Assembly: GCA_017512425.1 (NCBI GenBank)
Contig: JAFWGI010000003.1
Location: 62,001 to 126,000, forward strand
Length of the DNA: 64,000 nt
Reading direction: 5' to 3'
DNA from: Hyphomicrobium sp.
Lineage (GTDB): Bacteria; Pseudomonadota; Alphaproteobacteria; Rhizobiales; Hyphomicrobiaceae
The position numbers and the translations under genes were made by a program. Of this stretch, positions 55,717-64,000 are shown piece by piece; the first letter of the stretch is position 1, and every line of letters begins with the position of its first letter. The notes below the pieces were generated by a model. It saw nothing but the letters and a program-made list of their open reading frames with translations, did not search any database and was not told where the DNA came from.

Positions 55717-56757
55717 TCACGGCTTGATCAGCAAATGCTCGCGCTGCTTCAGCGTTCGCATGATTTCCGCCGAACCATCGATGACGCAATTTTCCGGCTT
55801 TTCCGGGATGAAGCACTTGATGCCGATGCGGCGTTCGATCTCGGCATCGAGCTTCGAGAGTTTCGCGCCGCCGCCCGACAAGTACATGCCTCGCGAAATG
55901 ACGTCGCTCGAAATCTCAGGCGGCAAATCCTCGATCGCGCGCTGCAGGAATTCGGCGATCTCTTCGATCGGCTGTTCGAGGGCTTCGGCAATATCTTTCG
56001 GGCCAAGCACGACGGTTTTCGGCTTGCCGAGACGCATGTCGCGGCCGCGAATGAAAACTTCCGCCGCCTGACCATTGACTTCGCGCGACGCGGAACCCGC
56101 TTCGACCTTGATGCGCTCGGCGTTCGGCTCGCCGATCAGCAGCTGATGATTGCGACGCACATAGCGAATGATCGCCTCATCCATCGCATTGCCGGCACAG
56201 CGCAGCGACCGCGACTGCACGACGCCCCCGAGCGACAGCACGGCGATATCGGTCGTACCGCCGCCGATATCGACGACCATCGACCCCATCGGCTCGTCGA
56301 CGGGAAGCCCGGCGCCAATCGCAGCAGCCACCGGCTCTTCGATCAGGAAGACTTTCCTAGCGCCGGCCGAAACGGCCGTTTCATAGACAGCGCGCCGCTC
56401 AACCGGCGTCGCACCGGCCGGCACGCAGATCAAAATTCGTGGACGCACAAAACCGAGCATCGACTTCGTCCGGCCGATGAACTGCCGCAGCATTTCTTCC
56501 GTCGCAACGAAGTCCGCGATGACGCCATCGCGCAACGGACGGATCGTCTCGATGCTCTCCGGCGTGCGCCCGAGCATCATCTTCGCCGTTTGTCCGACCG
56601 CTAGAACCTCGCGCACGCCTCCGCGCGAGCGCAATGCGACAACCGACGGCTCATCGATGACGACGCCTTTGCCGGCGACGTGCACGAGCGTGTTGGCCGT
56701 GCCGAGATCGATGGCGATGTCATCCGACAGGACGCTATTGACGCCGAAACCAAACAT
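55717..56757 (-). CDS. MreB-like actin-fold protein (stand-alone)
   Basis: A 346-residue protein with the actin-fold ATPase motifs DIAIDLGTANTLVHVAGKG, VVDIGGGTTDIAVLSLGG and GMYLSGGGAKLSKLD. It is homologous to MreB, which guides cell-wall synthesis. Features unlike canonical MreB are a C-terminal adenosine-binding stretch reading ENCVIDGSAEIM instead of the usual CV-GTG-type sequence, a longer tail (RTLKQREHLLIKP) and no following mreC or mreD: a tRNA gene and convergent small genes lie downstream. It is most likely a divergent paralogue, but could be the sole MreB if mreCD have moved. Confidence 0.82.
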   Translation of the reverse strand: MFGFGVNSVLSDDIAIDLGTANTLVHVAGKGVVIDEPSVVALRSRGGVREVLAVGQTAKMMLGRTPESIETIRPLRDGVIADFVATEEMLRQFIGRTKSMLGFVRPRILICVPAGATPVERRAVYETAVSAGARKVFLIEEPVAAAIGAGLPVDEPMGSMVVDIGGGTTDIAVLSLGGVVQSRSLRCAGNAMDEAIIRYVRRNHQLLIGEPNAERIKVEAGSASREVNGQAAEVFIRGRDMRLGKPKTVVLGPKDIAEALEQPIEEIAEFLQRAIEDLPPEISSDVISRGMYLSGGGAKLSKLDAEIERRIGIKCFIPEKPENCVIDGSAEIMRTLKQREHLLIKP

Positions 56758-56896
56758 TACGCTGCAACGCTTTCCTACGTCGGACTAGTGCGGACCCACC
56801 CGGCCGCGGCGCCACCATAACGGCAAGACCACGGCCTGCAAAAACAAAAGCATGCGGCGGCGGCTCAATCGTGACAGCACGGCGCCCGAATTGGTA

Positions 56897-56925
56897 CCGG
56901 CGGCCAAATAACATCTGGCCGCCGG
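56897..56925 (-). other. Strong hairpin downstream of leuA
   Basis: A perfect 10-base-pair stem (CCGGCGGCCA 56897-56906 with TGGCCGCCGG 56916-56925) and a 9-base loop, 38 bases after the leuA stop. No T run follows on the minus strand, so it may stabilise the leuA mRNA end or aid a factor-dependent stop. Confidence 0.45.
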
Positions 56926-56962
56926 GATAGGGTAAATAGCGTTTATCGCTGGCGTTCGCGCG

Positions 56963-58510
56963 TCAAACGCCGTGCTGCGCCTGGGCAACCTTCTGCCGTT
57001 TGACGACGAGTTTGCTGAGCGCCGCGACGTAGGCGCGTGCTGATGCAACAAGCGTATCGGGATCGGCCGAGCGCCCGGTCACGATGCGGCCGCCCTCTTC
57101 GAGCCGGACCGAAACCTCCGCCTGCGCGTCGGTCCCCTCGGTGACGGCATGCACCTGATAGAGGTCAAGGCGGGCCTCGTGCGGCATCAGCATTTTGATG
57201 GCGTTGAAGGTCGCGTCGACCGGGCCGTTGCCGACGCTCTGCACCGTCGTCTGCTGGCCGTCGATGTCGAGCGTCAGCGTCGCCGTCTGCGGACCCATCG
57301 TGCCGGCGATCACCGTCAGCGACGCGACCTTTATACGGTCGTGGGCGTGCGCAACGCCTTCGTCGACAAGGGCCTCGATGTCTTCGTCGTAGACGTGCTT
57401 CTTGCGGTCGGCGAGCGCCTTGAAGCGGTTGAAGGCGTCTTCCATCGCGTTGTCGCCGAGATCGTAGCCCAAGTCCTTGAGCTTCGACTTGAACGCGGCG
57501 CGGCCCGAATGCTTGCCCATGACGAGCGACGACTTGCCGACGCCGACCGACTCCGGCGTCATGATTTCATAGGTTTCGGTATTCTTCAGAACACCGTCCT
57601 GGTGAATGCCGCTCTCGTGCGCAAACGCGTTCCGGCCGACGATCGCCTTGTTGTACTGCACCGGGAAGTTCGTCACGGCGGAGACCAACCGCGACGCACG
57701 CGACAGCATCTCGCTTTTGATGCCGGTACGATGCGGCAGCAGATCGTGACGCGTGCGGATCGCCATCACGACTTCTTCCAGCGCGGCGTTTCCGGCGCGC
57801 TCTCCGAGCCCGTTGATCGTGCATTCGATCTGCCGTGCACCAGCGCGCACGCCGGCGAGCGAGTTGGCAACCGCGAGACCCAAGTCGTCGTGGCAATGCG
57901 TCGACAGCACGATCTTCTCGATGCCCGGCACGCGATTGCGCAGCATCATGATCAGATCGTAATAGTCCTCCGGCAACGCATAGCCGACGGTATCGGGAAT
58001 GTTGATCGTCGTCGCGCCCGCCTTAATGGCCGCTTCGACGACGCGGCAGAGATAATCGTGCTCTGTGCGCGTCGCGTCCATCGCGCTCCACTCGACGTCG
58101 TCGGTGTACTGCCGCGCCCGCGTCACCGACGCGATCACTTTTTCATGCACCTGATCCTGATCGAGCTGCAACTGATGCTGACGGTGCAGGGGCGACGTGC
58201 CGATGAAAGTGTGAATACGGCCGCGCTTGGCGAGCTTGATGGCTTCGCCTGCGCGGTCGATATCGCCGAAGTTGGCGCGCGCCAGTCCGCAGATGACCGA
58301 CGTCTTCGCGAGCTTGGCGATTTCCGTCACCGCTTCGAAGTCGCCTTCGGACGCAATCGGAAATCCGGCCTCGATGACGTCGACGCCCATCTCGTCGAGA
58401 AGTTCGGCGACCTGCAATTTTTCTTCAAAGGTCATCGTCGCGCCGGGGCACTGCTCGCCGTCGCGCAACGTCGTATCGAATATGATGATCTGTTCGGAAG
58501 ATGCCGTCAT
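56963..58510 (-). CDS. leuA: 2-isopropylmalate synthase
   Basis: A 515-residue enzyme that condenses acetyl-CoA with 2-oxoisovalerate, the first committed step of leucine synthesis. The N-terminal TIM barrel has IIIFDTTLRDGEQCPGATM and STHCHDDLGLAVANSLAGVRAGARQIECTINGLGERAGN. The C-terminal LeuA allosteric domain starts near residue 390 and should bind leucine. Start at the ATG at 58510. The upstream region 58511-58932 may hold a leader. Confidence 0.94.
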   Translation of the reverse strand: MTASSEQIIIFDTTLRDGEQCPGATMTFEEKLQVAELLDEMGVDVIEAGFPIASEGDFEAVTEIAKLAKTSVICGLARANFGDIDRAGEAIKLAKRGRIHTFIGTSPLHRQHQLQLDQDQVHEKVIASVTRARQYTDDVEWSAMDATRTEHDYLCRVVEAAIKAGATTINIPDTVGYALPEDYYDLIMMLRNRVPGIEKIVLSTHCHDDLGLAVANSLAGVRAGARQIECTINGLGERAGNAALEEVVMAIRTRHDLLPHRTGIKSEMLSRASRLVSAVTNFPVQYNKAIVGRNAFAHESGIHQDGVLKNTETYEIMTPESVGVGKSSLVMGKHSGRAAFKSKLKDLGYDLGDNAMEDAFNRFKALADRKKHVYDEDIEALVDEGVAHAHDRIKVASLTVIAGTMGPQTATLTLDIDGQQTTVQSVGNGPVDATFNAIKMLMPHEARLDLYQVHAVTEGTDAQAEVSVRLEEGGRIVTGRSADPDTLVASARAYVAALSKLVVKRQKVAQAQHGV

Positions 58511-58932
58511 GGTTGTTTGCTCTTCTGCCGGGCGAACCGCTCAAGGGTCTCGCCGAAACCGCGTACCACGCTTGTGAAAATCGTACCGCCCCTGAGCACC
58601 ACCCGGCGTTCGCCGGTGTTCAACTGGCCCAGGGGCCACTAAGCGATAGCGGAAGCGTAAAAATGCTGGCCGTAAACCAAGCGGCAGGCGCGCGGACCGT
58701 CTCGCAGCGCTGAGCGCAGGCGAAAGACTTAGGTTCACGAATGGCAGTCTGGCGCGTCATGACCGTTTGCAGGCTCTTTGAAAGGCTCCCGCACGAACCG
58801 GGGCCGCCACTATAAGCCGGAAACGCGAAATAAGATCAAGCCGCAACTTGGCGCAAACCGTGGCCGCGACGCTCGCAAGGCGTGGGTTTGACGGCGGGAC
58901 AACCGATTTCCGCCGCTTGGCGCCATGACTTG
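58511..58932. other. Intergenic region upstream of leuA
   Basis: About 420 bases without a normal gene. Read towards leuA it contains a possible promoter (TTGATC and TATAGT about 19 bases apart near 58810-58840), a 46-codon frame (listed separately) and, after that frame's stop, a hairpin built on CCGGCG-TT-CGCCGG. This layout resembles an attenuator, but the evidence is thin. Confidence 0.3.
58620..58760 (-). CDS. Possible leuA leader peptide, 46 aa
   Basis: A frame starting MTRQTAIREPKSF and ending FTLPLSLSGPWAS, with three Leu codons including a CTA within five codons near the end (LPLSL), just ahead of the hairpins near 58600-58635. In leucine attenuators a run of Leu codons precedes alternative hairpins. 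Here the run is interrupted, no good ribosome site is seen, and the peptide is longer than most leaders. Confidence 0.2.
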   Translation of the reverse strand: MTRQTAIREPKSFACAQRCETVRAPAAWFTASIFTLPLSLSGPWAS

Positions 58933-59844
58933 TCAGATCTTAAGCGTGCCTTCGGCCACCCGGACGGCCGAACCGCCGATGCGGACGCTATCCAGCTTGC
59001 CGCGCGTGACCGTCATGACAAGCTGGATCATGCTCGGACGCCCCATTTCGACGCCCTGCTCGATGATCCGCTTATGCGCCCCGTCCGGCCCCTGATCGAA
59101 CGCCTGAATGATGTGCGCGAAACCGATCGCCGCCGAGCCTGTCGCTGGGTCTTCGGGGATACCGAGATCGGGCGCCAACATTCGCGCATGGAACGACGCG
59201 TGCGTGCGCACGCACTGCCGCGTATAAACATAGACGCCGTCGGTGCCGCGATCGGTGAACGCCCGCGCCCAATGCGTCGGCGCGACGCGCAATTTCGACA
59301 TCGCTTCAAGATTCGCGACCGGCACATAGGCAAAGACGTTCGACCCGCGCAGCAGCATCGGCTTGTGATTTTCGAACCCGATCTCGCTCGGGATCAAACC
59401 GAGCGCCGCAGATATTTCTTCCGGCTGCGCCAGTTCTTCCGGTACGGACGTGATCTTCGGTGCGTCGAACTCACCGAACGCAGCGGCACCAGCGCGAAGC
59501 CGCACGCCAACGCGAACGCTGCCGATTTCTTCCTCAAGTGCGATGATCGCGTCGCTCTCGCCGTTGACAATCTGCACCCGCAGGTCGGCGAGCAAAATAG
59601 CGGCGCCGAGCGTCGGATGGCCAGCAAACGGAATTTCTCGCGTCGGCGTGAATATACGAATACGGGCGGTGTGCCCAGCGGCCGTCGGCTTCAATACGAA
59701 CACTGTTTCCGAAAGGTTGAATTCGCGCGCGATGGCCTGCATCTCGGCCGGCGTCAGCCGGTCGGCGTCGAGCACGACCGCGAGCGGATTGCCGCCGAAC
59801 GGGCGCTCCGTGAAAACATCGAGAATATGATAGTTGAGCGCCAT
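58933..59844 (-). CDS. PhzF-family isomerase/epimerase-like protein
   Basis: A 303-residue protein with the diaminopimelate-epimerase-like double fold: YHILDVFTERPFGGNPLAVVLDAD at the N-terminus, FNLSETVFVL, FAGHPTLGAAILL, and EDPATGSAAIGFAHII in the second half. The catalytic Glu of PhzF is in LSETVF. The natural substrate of most members is unknown; no phenazine genes are nearby. Confidence 0.87.
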   Translation of the reverse strand: MALNYHILDVFTERPFGGNPLAVVLDADRLTPAEMQAIAREFNLSETVFVLKPTAAGHTARIRIFTPTREIPFAGHPTLGAAILLADLRVQIVNGESDAIIALEEEIGSVRVGVRLRAGAAAFGEFDAPKITSVPEELAQPEEISAALGLIPSEIGFENHKPMLLRGSNVFAYVPVANLEAMSKLRVAPTHWARAFTDRGTDGVYVYTRQCVRTHASFHARMLAPDLGIPEDPATGSAAIGFAHIIQAFDQGPDGAHKRIIEQGVEMGRPSMIQLVMTVTRGKLDSVRIGGSAVRVAEGTLKI

Positions 59845-59958
59845 CGCCGCCGTACCCCGCCTGCTGACGCGCCGCCAATACGTACTGGCGTCCTCAAAGC
59901 GCGAAAGCGGCGGCACCATGCGGCAAGCAACGCCACGCTGCAACACGCTTGTTGCGCG

Positions 59959-60705
59959 TCACGCGCTCGCAGGCGCGTCTGAGAGCAGGTTTTGGAGCAG
60001 CACGCGCGCGTAGTCCGGCATCGGCAATCCATCGAGATCGCTGGTGCGTGCGACAATCACCATGCCGTCCAATTCGGAGTGCGCATCGCCGGCGAAATGC
60101 TGCTCGATCCGCGCCTTCAATGCACGGCTATCGAGCGGCGATTGAAAGGTTTTCGCAATCGAAAGCTGCGCCGCGGTTTCCGTCACGAGAAAGCCTGGCA
60201 GGGCGATAACGTCCGGCGCGTCCAATCCGGTTTCCTCGTAAAGCTCGCGCGCGATGCTGGCGGCGATGTCGATTCCGCCATCTTCGGCCACGTCGCGATC
60301 GTCAATAAACCCGCCCGGCAAATAACTCAGACCCGCGTTGATATTGCCGGCCCGCTGCCGGCCGAGGAGATAGGCGCCGTCAGCCGCGCGGATTAGCGCC
60401 GATCCAAAACCATCGCGCACACCGCGATGTGGATAGCCGAGCTGGCGCCAATACAAATAACTCTTGAAGTCGGAGCGCAGCAGCGTCGCCTCGAGCGACC
60501 CGGCCGCGAGCGACAGACGATCAACCAGAAAGACCGTGCCGTTGAAGTACTTTGGGTTGCCGATACGCGCGCGTTGCCAGGCCGTTTCGATCTCGGCGGA
60601 AGCGTCGCGCGCGAAGCGCCACTGTGATGTGCTCGTCCGCAGCACGCACGAATCGATGCGGTGTACGACATCGTGCGTGGGATAGTCGCCGGTCGGCTCA
60701 CTCAA
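59959..60705 (-). CDS. NUDIX hydrolase with N-terminal extension
   Basis: A 248-residue protein. The N-terminal 100 residues (LYWRQLGYPHRGVRDGFGSALI at the junction) precede a NUDIX domain with box elements PGGFIDDRD and SIARELYEETGL. The REXXEE core (RELYEE) is intact. An insertion separates the GG and RE parts. The TTG at 60705 is chosen because GAGAGGG stands just upstream; a start at 60846 would give a poor N-terminus. Confidence 0.78.
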   Translation of the reverse strand: MSEPTGDYPTHDVVHRIDSCVLRTSTSQWRFARDASAEIETAWQRARIGNPKYFNGTVFLVDRLSLAAGSLEATLLRSDFKSYLYWRQLGYPHRGVRDGFGSALIRAADGAYLLGRQRAGNINAGLSYLPGGFIDDRDVAEDGGIDIAASIARELYEETGLDAPDVIALPGFLVTETAAQLSIAKTFQSPLDSRALKARIEQHFAGDAHSELDGMVIVARTSDLDGLPMPDYARVLLQNLLSDAPASA

Positions 60706-61361
60706 GCAATTGCCCTCTCGTGCAGCGTCGCCAGTTCCGTTTTGCAAACGATGCGAAAATTTTTTCGATAGGATTACGAAACTCGTTTTTCGGCTTATTC
60801 CATTGCTGTGATATCGACATCTTTGCGCCTCGGAACCGACAAACACCGCATATTACCGGCATTAATGCGCAAATGCTCTGACTGCTGATATTGCATGTCA
60901 TTTTACATTTCAATTCCGCGGAGAAAAATGCGCGACAAATCATGAGCGAAATTTCGTCATGAACCGGACACGATCGCCCCCCATATCCAATCATCGACAC
61001 CGTCGCTGGGGGGCGACAGTCAAGACCTCCCAAGACATTCAATCCGGTTTCCATCCCGGATGTTGCATATGGGTTCTGAGCCTTCGTTGATCGAAGAAAT
61101 CAGGACACCGCGCGTAACGGACTCGTTTGCTGGCAGCCGCCGCATCCCGAGTTCCAACGTCTCTGATAGAGCCGCGTAGCGGCTCAATCGGAAACGGGCG
61201 GCAGAGGTCCCCGCTCCTCTGCCGCCCGTGTTGGCTTCAAGTCCCCTATCCCCCTGAGGGATTATTGACGAACAAGCCAGCAGGCATGCTCGCGCTGTCG
61301 CACCAAACCCTCCCCAAGAGAGCGGCAGCGCGAGTAGTCCTGTCAAAAATCGGGAAATCAA
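60706..61361. other. Hairpin-rich intergenic stretch without convincing genes
   Basis: About 650 bases before the ilvC terminator. It holds three strong inverted repeats: 60974-60983 with 61007-61016 (10 pairs), 61169-61175 with 61179-61185 (7 pairs, 3-base loop) and 61194-61207 with 61216-61229 (14 pairs, 8-base loop). Frames in this stretch overlap the hairpins and look random. It could encode a structured small RNA. Confidence 0.5.
61194..61229. other. Strong 14-base-pair hairpin
   Basis: Arms ACGGGCGGCAGAGG and CCTCTGCCGCCCGT surround an 8-base loop. Next to it at 61169-61185 lies GAGCCGC-GTA-GCGGCTC. Read on the minus strand the larger stem is followed by TTTCCGATT and then the smaller stem. 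Confidence 0.7.
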
Positions 61362-61366
61362 ATCTC

Positions 61367-61398
61367 AAAAAAAAACGGCCGCCAATCGCTTGGCAGCC
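61367..61398 (-). terminator. Intrinsic terminator of ilvC
   Basis: On the minus strand GGCTGCCAA-GCGA-TTGGCGGCC (9 pairs with one G-T) is followed by a G and nine T (61367-61375). It starts 30 bases after the ilvC stop. Confidence 0.93.
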
Positions 61399-61427
61399 GC
61401 TGTTTCAATTGCCTTCGTCAGCCGCTC

Positions 61428-62573
<1,146 letters not shown>

Positions 62574-62716
62574 TCAACGCCTCGATCCCGGCATTCCGGC
62601 CTCAAGCGTCCATTTGGCGCTTTTCCTCGGCCGCTGCCGCCAAATCGTTAACCGCGTCCTAACCGCCTTGCAGCACACTCGCTCGCGATTGGCCTTCCAG
62701 AGCGAGATCGAGACCC

Positions 62717-63250
62717 ATGCTTTTCAAGCGCCTACCCCTGTTTGCCGCGATTGCGGCCGCCGCCACGTTGACCGCCTGCGGTCAAGCCGAAGAGCCGCAC
62801 GCCGCCGCGCCGCCAGCCGAGCACGGCGTCTTCGTATCGTCGACCGACTGCGCCGATCGCGGCAAGCTCACGCTTGACCAATGCGGCCAGGCCATCGATC
62901 AGGCCGTCGCCGCACACAACCAGAATTCGCCGGTCTACAAGTCGTTGCGCCAGTGCGAAGCGGCGCAGGGCCCGGAACGCTGCGACCGCATCGGCGACAA
63001 CGCATACCGCGCCCGCGTCCAGGCATTTTTTGTCACGATGAGCGACCCGGCGACGGCCGTCGCGCTTTATGCGCCGCACGGATCGACGGCCGCATTCCGT
63101 TCGCCGTCGAAGCAGGAATTGAGCGCGAGCGATGAAAGCCTGAACATGTCGCACGCAGCGATCAGCCTTGCCAACGACAACGCCCGTCTACCGGCACCGA
63201 CAGACAACCACGGCGCAGCGCTCGGCGAAGCGGCCGGCGGCATTCACTAA
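62717..63250 (+). CDS. DUF1190 (YgiB-like) lipoprotein
   Basis: A 177-residue protein with a lipoprotein signal (FAAIAAAATLTACGQ, lipobox LTAC) and the DUF1190 pattern: DCADRGKLTLDQCGQAIDQAVAAH, NSPVYKSLRQCEAAQGPERCDRIG. Four Cys in the core may form disulfides. Family members are envelope proteins with no firm function. A terminator follows. Confidence 0.85.
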   Translation: MLFKRLPLFAAIAAAATLTACGQAEEPHAAAPPAEHGVFVSSTDCADRGKLTLDQCGQAIDQAVAAHNQNSPVYKSLRQCEAAQGPERCDRIGDNAYRARVQAFFVTMSDPATAVALYAPHGSTAAFRSPSKQELSASDESLNMSHAAISLANDNARLPAPTDNHGAALGEAAGGIH

Positions 63251-63272
63251 AGCGGCGGCTGCTGGAATAATG

Positions 63273-63305
63273 ACGCGCGGTGCCTCGCTTGGGCCGCGCG
63301 TTTTT
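63273..63305 (+). terminator. Intrinsic terminator of the DUF1190 gene
   Basis: ACGCGCGG (63273-63280) pairs with CCGCGCGT (63294-63301) over a 13-base loop and runs into TTTTT ending at 63305. It lies just before the stop of the convergent LysE-family gene. Confidence 0.85.
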
Positions 63306-63310
63306 GTACA

Positions 63311-63919
63311 TCAGCCGATACGCACGCCGTCGGCGATCAGCGGCCAAAGCGACGCCACGAGCAATACCGCCATCGTCCAGTTGAACACCTGCCGCCGCCG
63401 CGCGCTGCCAAGTAGTCCACTGACGCCTTGCCCAAACAGTGCCCACGTCGATGCTGACGTCAGCGATACGAACAAGATCAGCGCGAGCATGACCGGCAGA
63501 TCATACGCAAGCGACTCCGGCTTCAGAAAATTCGCCGCCGCTGCGATCGCAATCGCGACACCCTTCGGATTGATCCACTGGAACAGCGCCGCCTGCAGGA
63601 ACGTCAGCGGCTCACGCGATGCATCGCCTTTCGCGTCGCCCGCGTTTGCAATTTTCCAGGCCAGCCACAGCATGTAGACGACGCTGAAAACCTGCAGCGC
63701 CGCATAAAGCCTCGGCTCGGCCGCGAAAATTTGCCCGACACCCATCGCAACGGCGGCGAACATCACCGCGTATCCGATCGTGATCCCGAGAATATGCGGC
63801 AGCGTGCGCCGGAAACCGTAGTTGACGCCTGACGCGAGCAGCATGGCGTTGTTCGGACCCGGCGTGAAACTGGTCACGACCGCAAACATCGCCGCCGACA
63901 TAAATACATTGCTATCCAT
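63311..63919 (-). CDS. LysE-family amino-acid exporter
   Basis: A 202-residue inner-membrane protein with about six helices. It has the family motif VTSFTPGPNNAMLLASGVNYGFRRTLPHILGITIGYAVM near the N-terminus and ALFQWINPKGVAIAIAA in the middle. It exports amino acids or derivatives such as homoserine lactone or threonine. No LysG-type regulator is in view; the upstream region 63920-64000 holds nothing recognisable. Confidence 0.88.
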   Translation of the reverse strand: MDSNVFMSAAMFAVVTSFTPGPNNAMLLASGVNYGFRRTLPHILGITIGYAVMFAAVAMGVGQIFAAEPRLYAALQVFSVVYMLWLAWKIANAGDAKGDASREPLTFLQAALFQWINPKGVAIAIAAAANFLKPESLAYDLPVMLALILFVSLTSASTWALFGQGVSGLLGSARRRQVFNWTMAVLLVASLWPLIADGVRIG

Positions 63920-64000
63920 GGAAGCGCGTCCACGCGCAACGTGAAAACCGCAGCGCGACTTGAAGACTTAAAGCGTGCCGGAGCCCCGGCCGATCGCCGC

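Noticed and set aside
57149..58642. Open frame of 497 codons opposite leuA
   Set aside because: Antisense to leuA with Arg/His-rich composition; no motif recognised.
61020..61361. Minus-strand frame of 113 codons with a hydrophobic start
   Set aside because: It overlaps the strong hairpins at 61169-61229, has no ribosome site, and its residues after position 40 look random.

Overview
The window looks like a chromosomal segment of a GC-rich alphaproteobacterium, most likely of the order Hyphomicrobiales (Rhizobiales). This is inferred from four things: an ExoF-type polysaccharide exporter, a ccoNOQP-ccoGHIS respiratory cluster next to an FnrL-type regulator, a copper-uptake operon of the type found in Rhodopseudomonas relatives, and DivJ/PleC-like kinase architecture. 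I saw no integrase, transposase, phage gene, CRISPR array or rRNA. Gene content is mostly core metabolism, respiration and transport, and gene density is high.

Layout. 0.2-2.6 kb: a polysaccharide export module (ExoF-like exporter and a kinase-less Wzz-type co-polymerase). 2.6-4.1 kb: a NUDIX hydrolase and an exported beta-rich protein. 4.3-7.4 kb: a putrescine operon (ornithine-type decarboxylase, agmatine deiminase, N-carbamoylputrescine amidase). 7.7-11.2 kb: a YeeE/YedE sulfur transporter and a large secreted protein that combines two CXXCH haem motifs with a DUF4384-like domain. 11.8-16.7 kb: a ThDP enzyme, threonine dehydratase, a beta-hydroxyacid dehydrogenase and an Lrp regulator. 16.9-21.4 kb: a DUF442 phosphatase, a thermonuclease, a membrane histidine kinase, a DUF1289 protein and two tandem membrane-anchored aspartic proteases. 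21.5-27.6 kb: phosphomannomutase, a TauE permease, DusA, two very small proteins and an FMN glutamate-synthase-like protein. 27.8-34.7 kb: an RND efflux pair, a CPA2 antiporter and a small membrane protein. 35.3-38.5 kb: a Crp-family regulator, two transglutaminases and a SYLF protein. 38.6-42.6 kb: a decayed RND fragment and a four-gene copper operon. 42.8-44.8 kb: actP/yjcH acetate uptake. 45.0-55.3 kb: the complete cbb3 oxidase structural and assembly clusters, fnrL, and an FNR-box-preceded DUF2892 gene. 55.4-64 kb: tRNA-Lys(CTT), a stand-alone MreB-like gene, leuA, a PhzF protein, a NUDIX hydrolase, ilvC, a DUF1190 lipoprotein and a LysE exporter.

How the genes fit together. The copper operon, the copper P-type ATPase CcoI and the TauE-like membrane protein plausibly supply copper to the cbb3 oxidase. 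FnrL, whose recognition helix matches TTGAT half-sites, plausibly controls ccoNOQP and the DUF2892 gene through two perfect TTGAT-N4-ATCAA boxes. ilvA, ilvC, leuA and an Lrp regulator make a dispersed branched-chain amino-acid theme.

No single region is an obvious new defence or mobile system. The most unusual items are the dihaem/DUF4384 protein, a roughly 600-base hairpin-rich stretch without a convincing gene at 60.8-61.4 kb, the MreB-like gene without mreCD, the RND remnant, and several previously uncounted small proteins.
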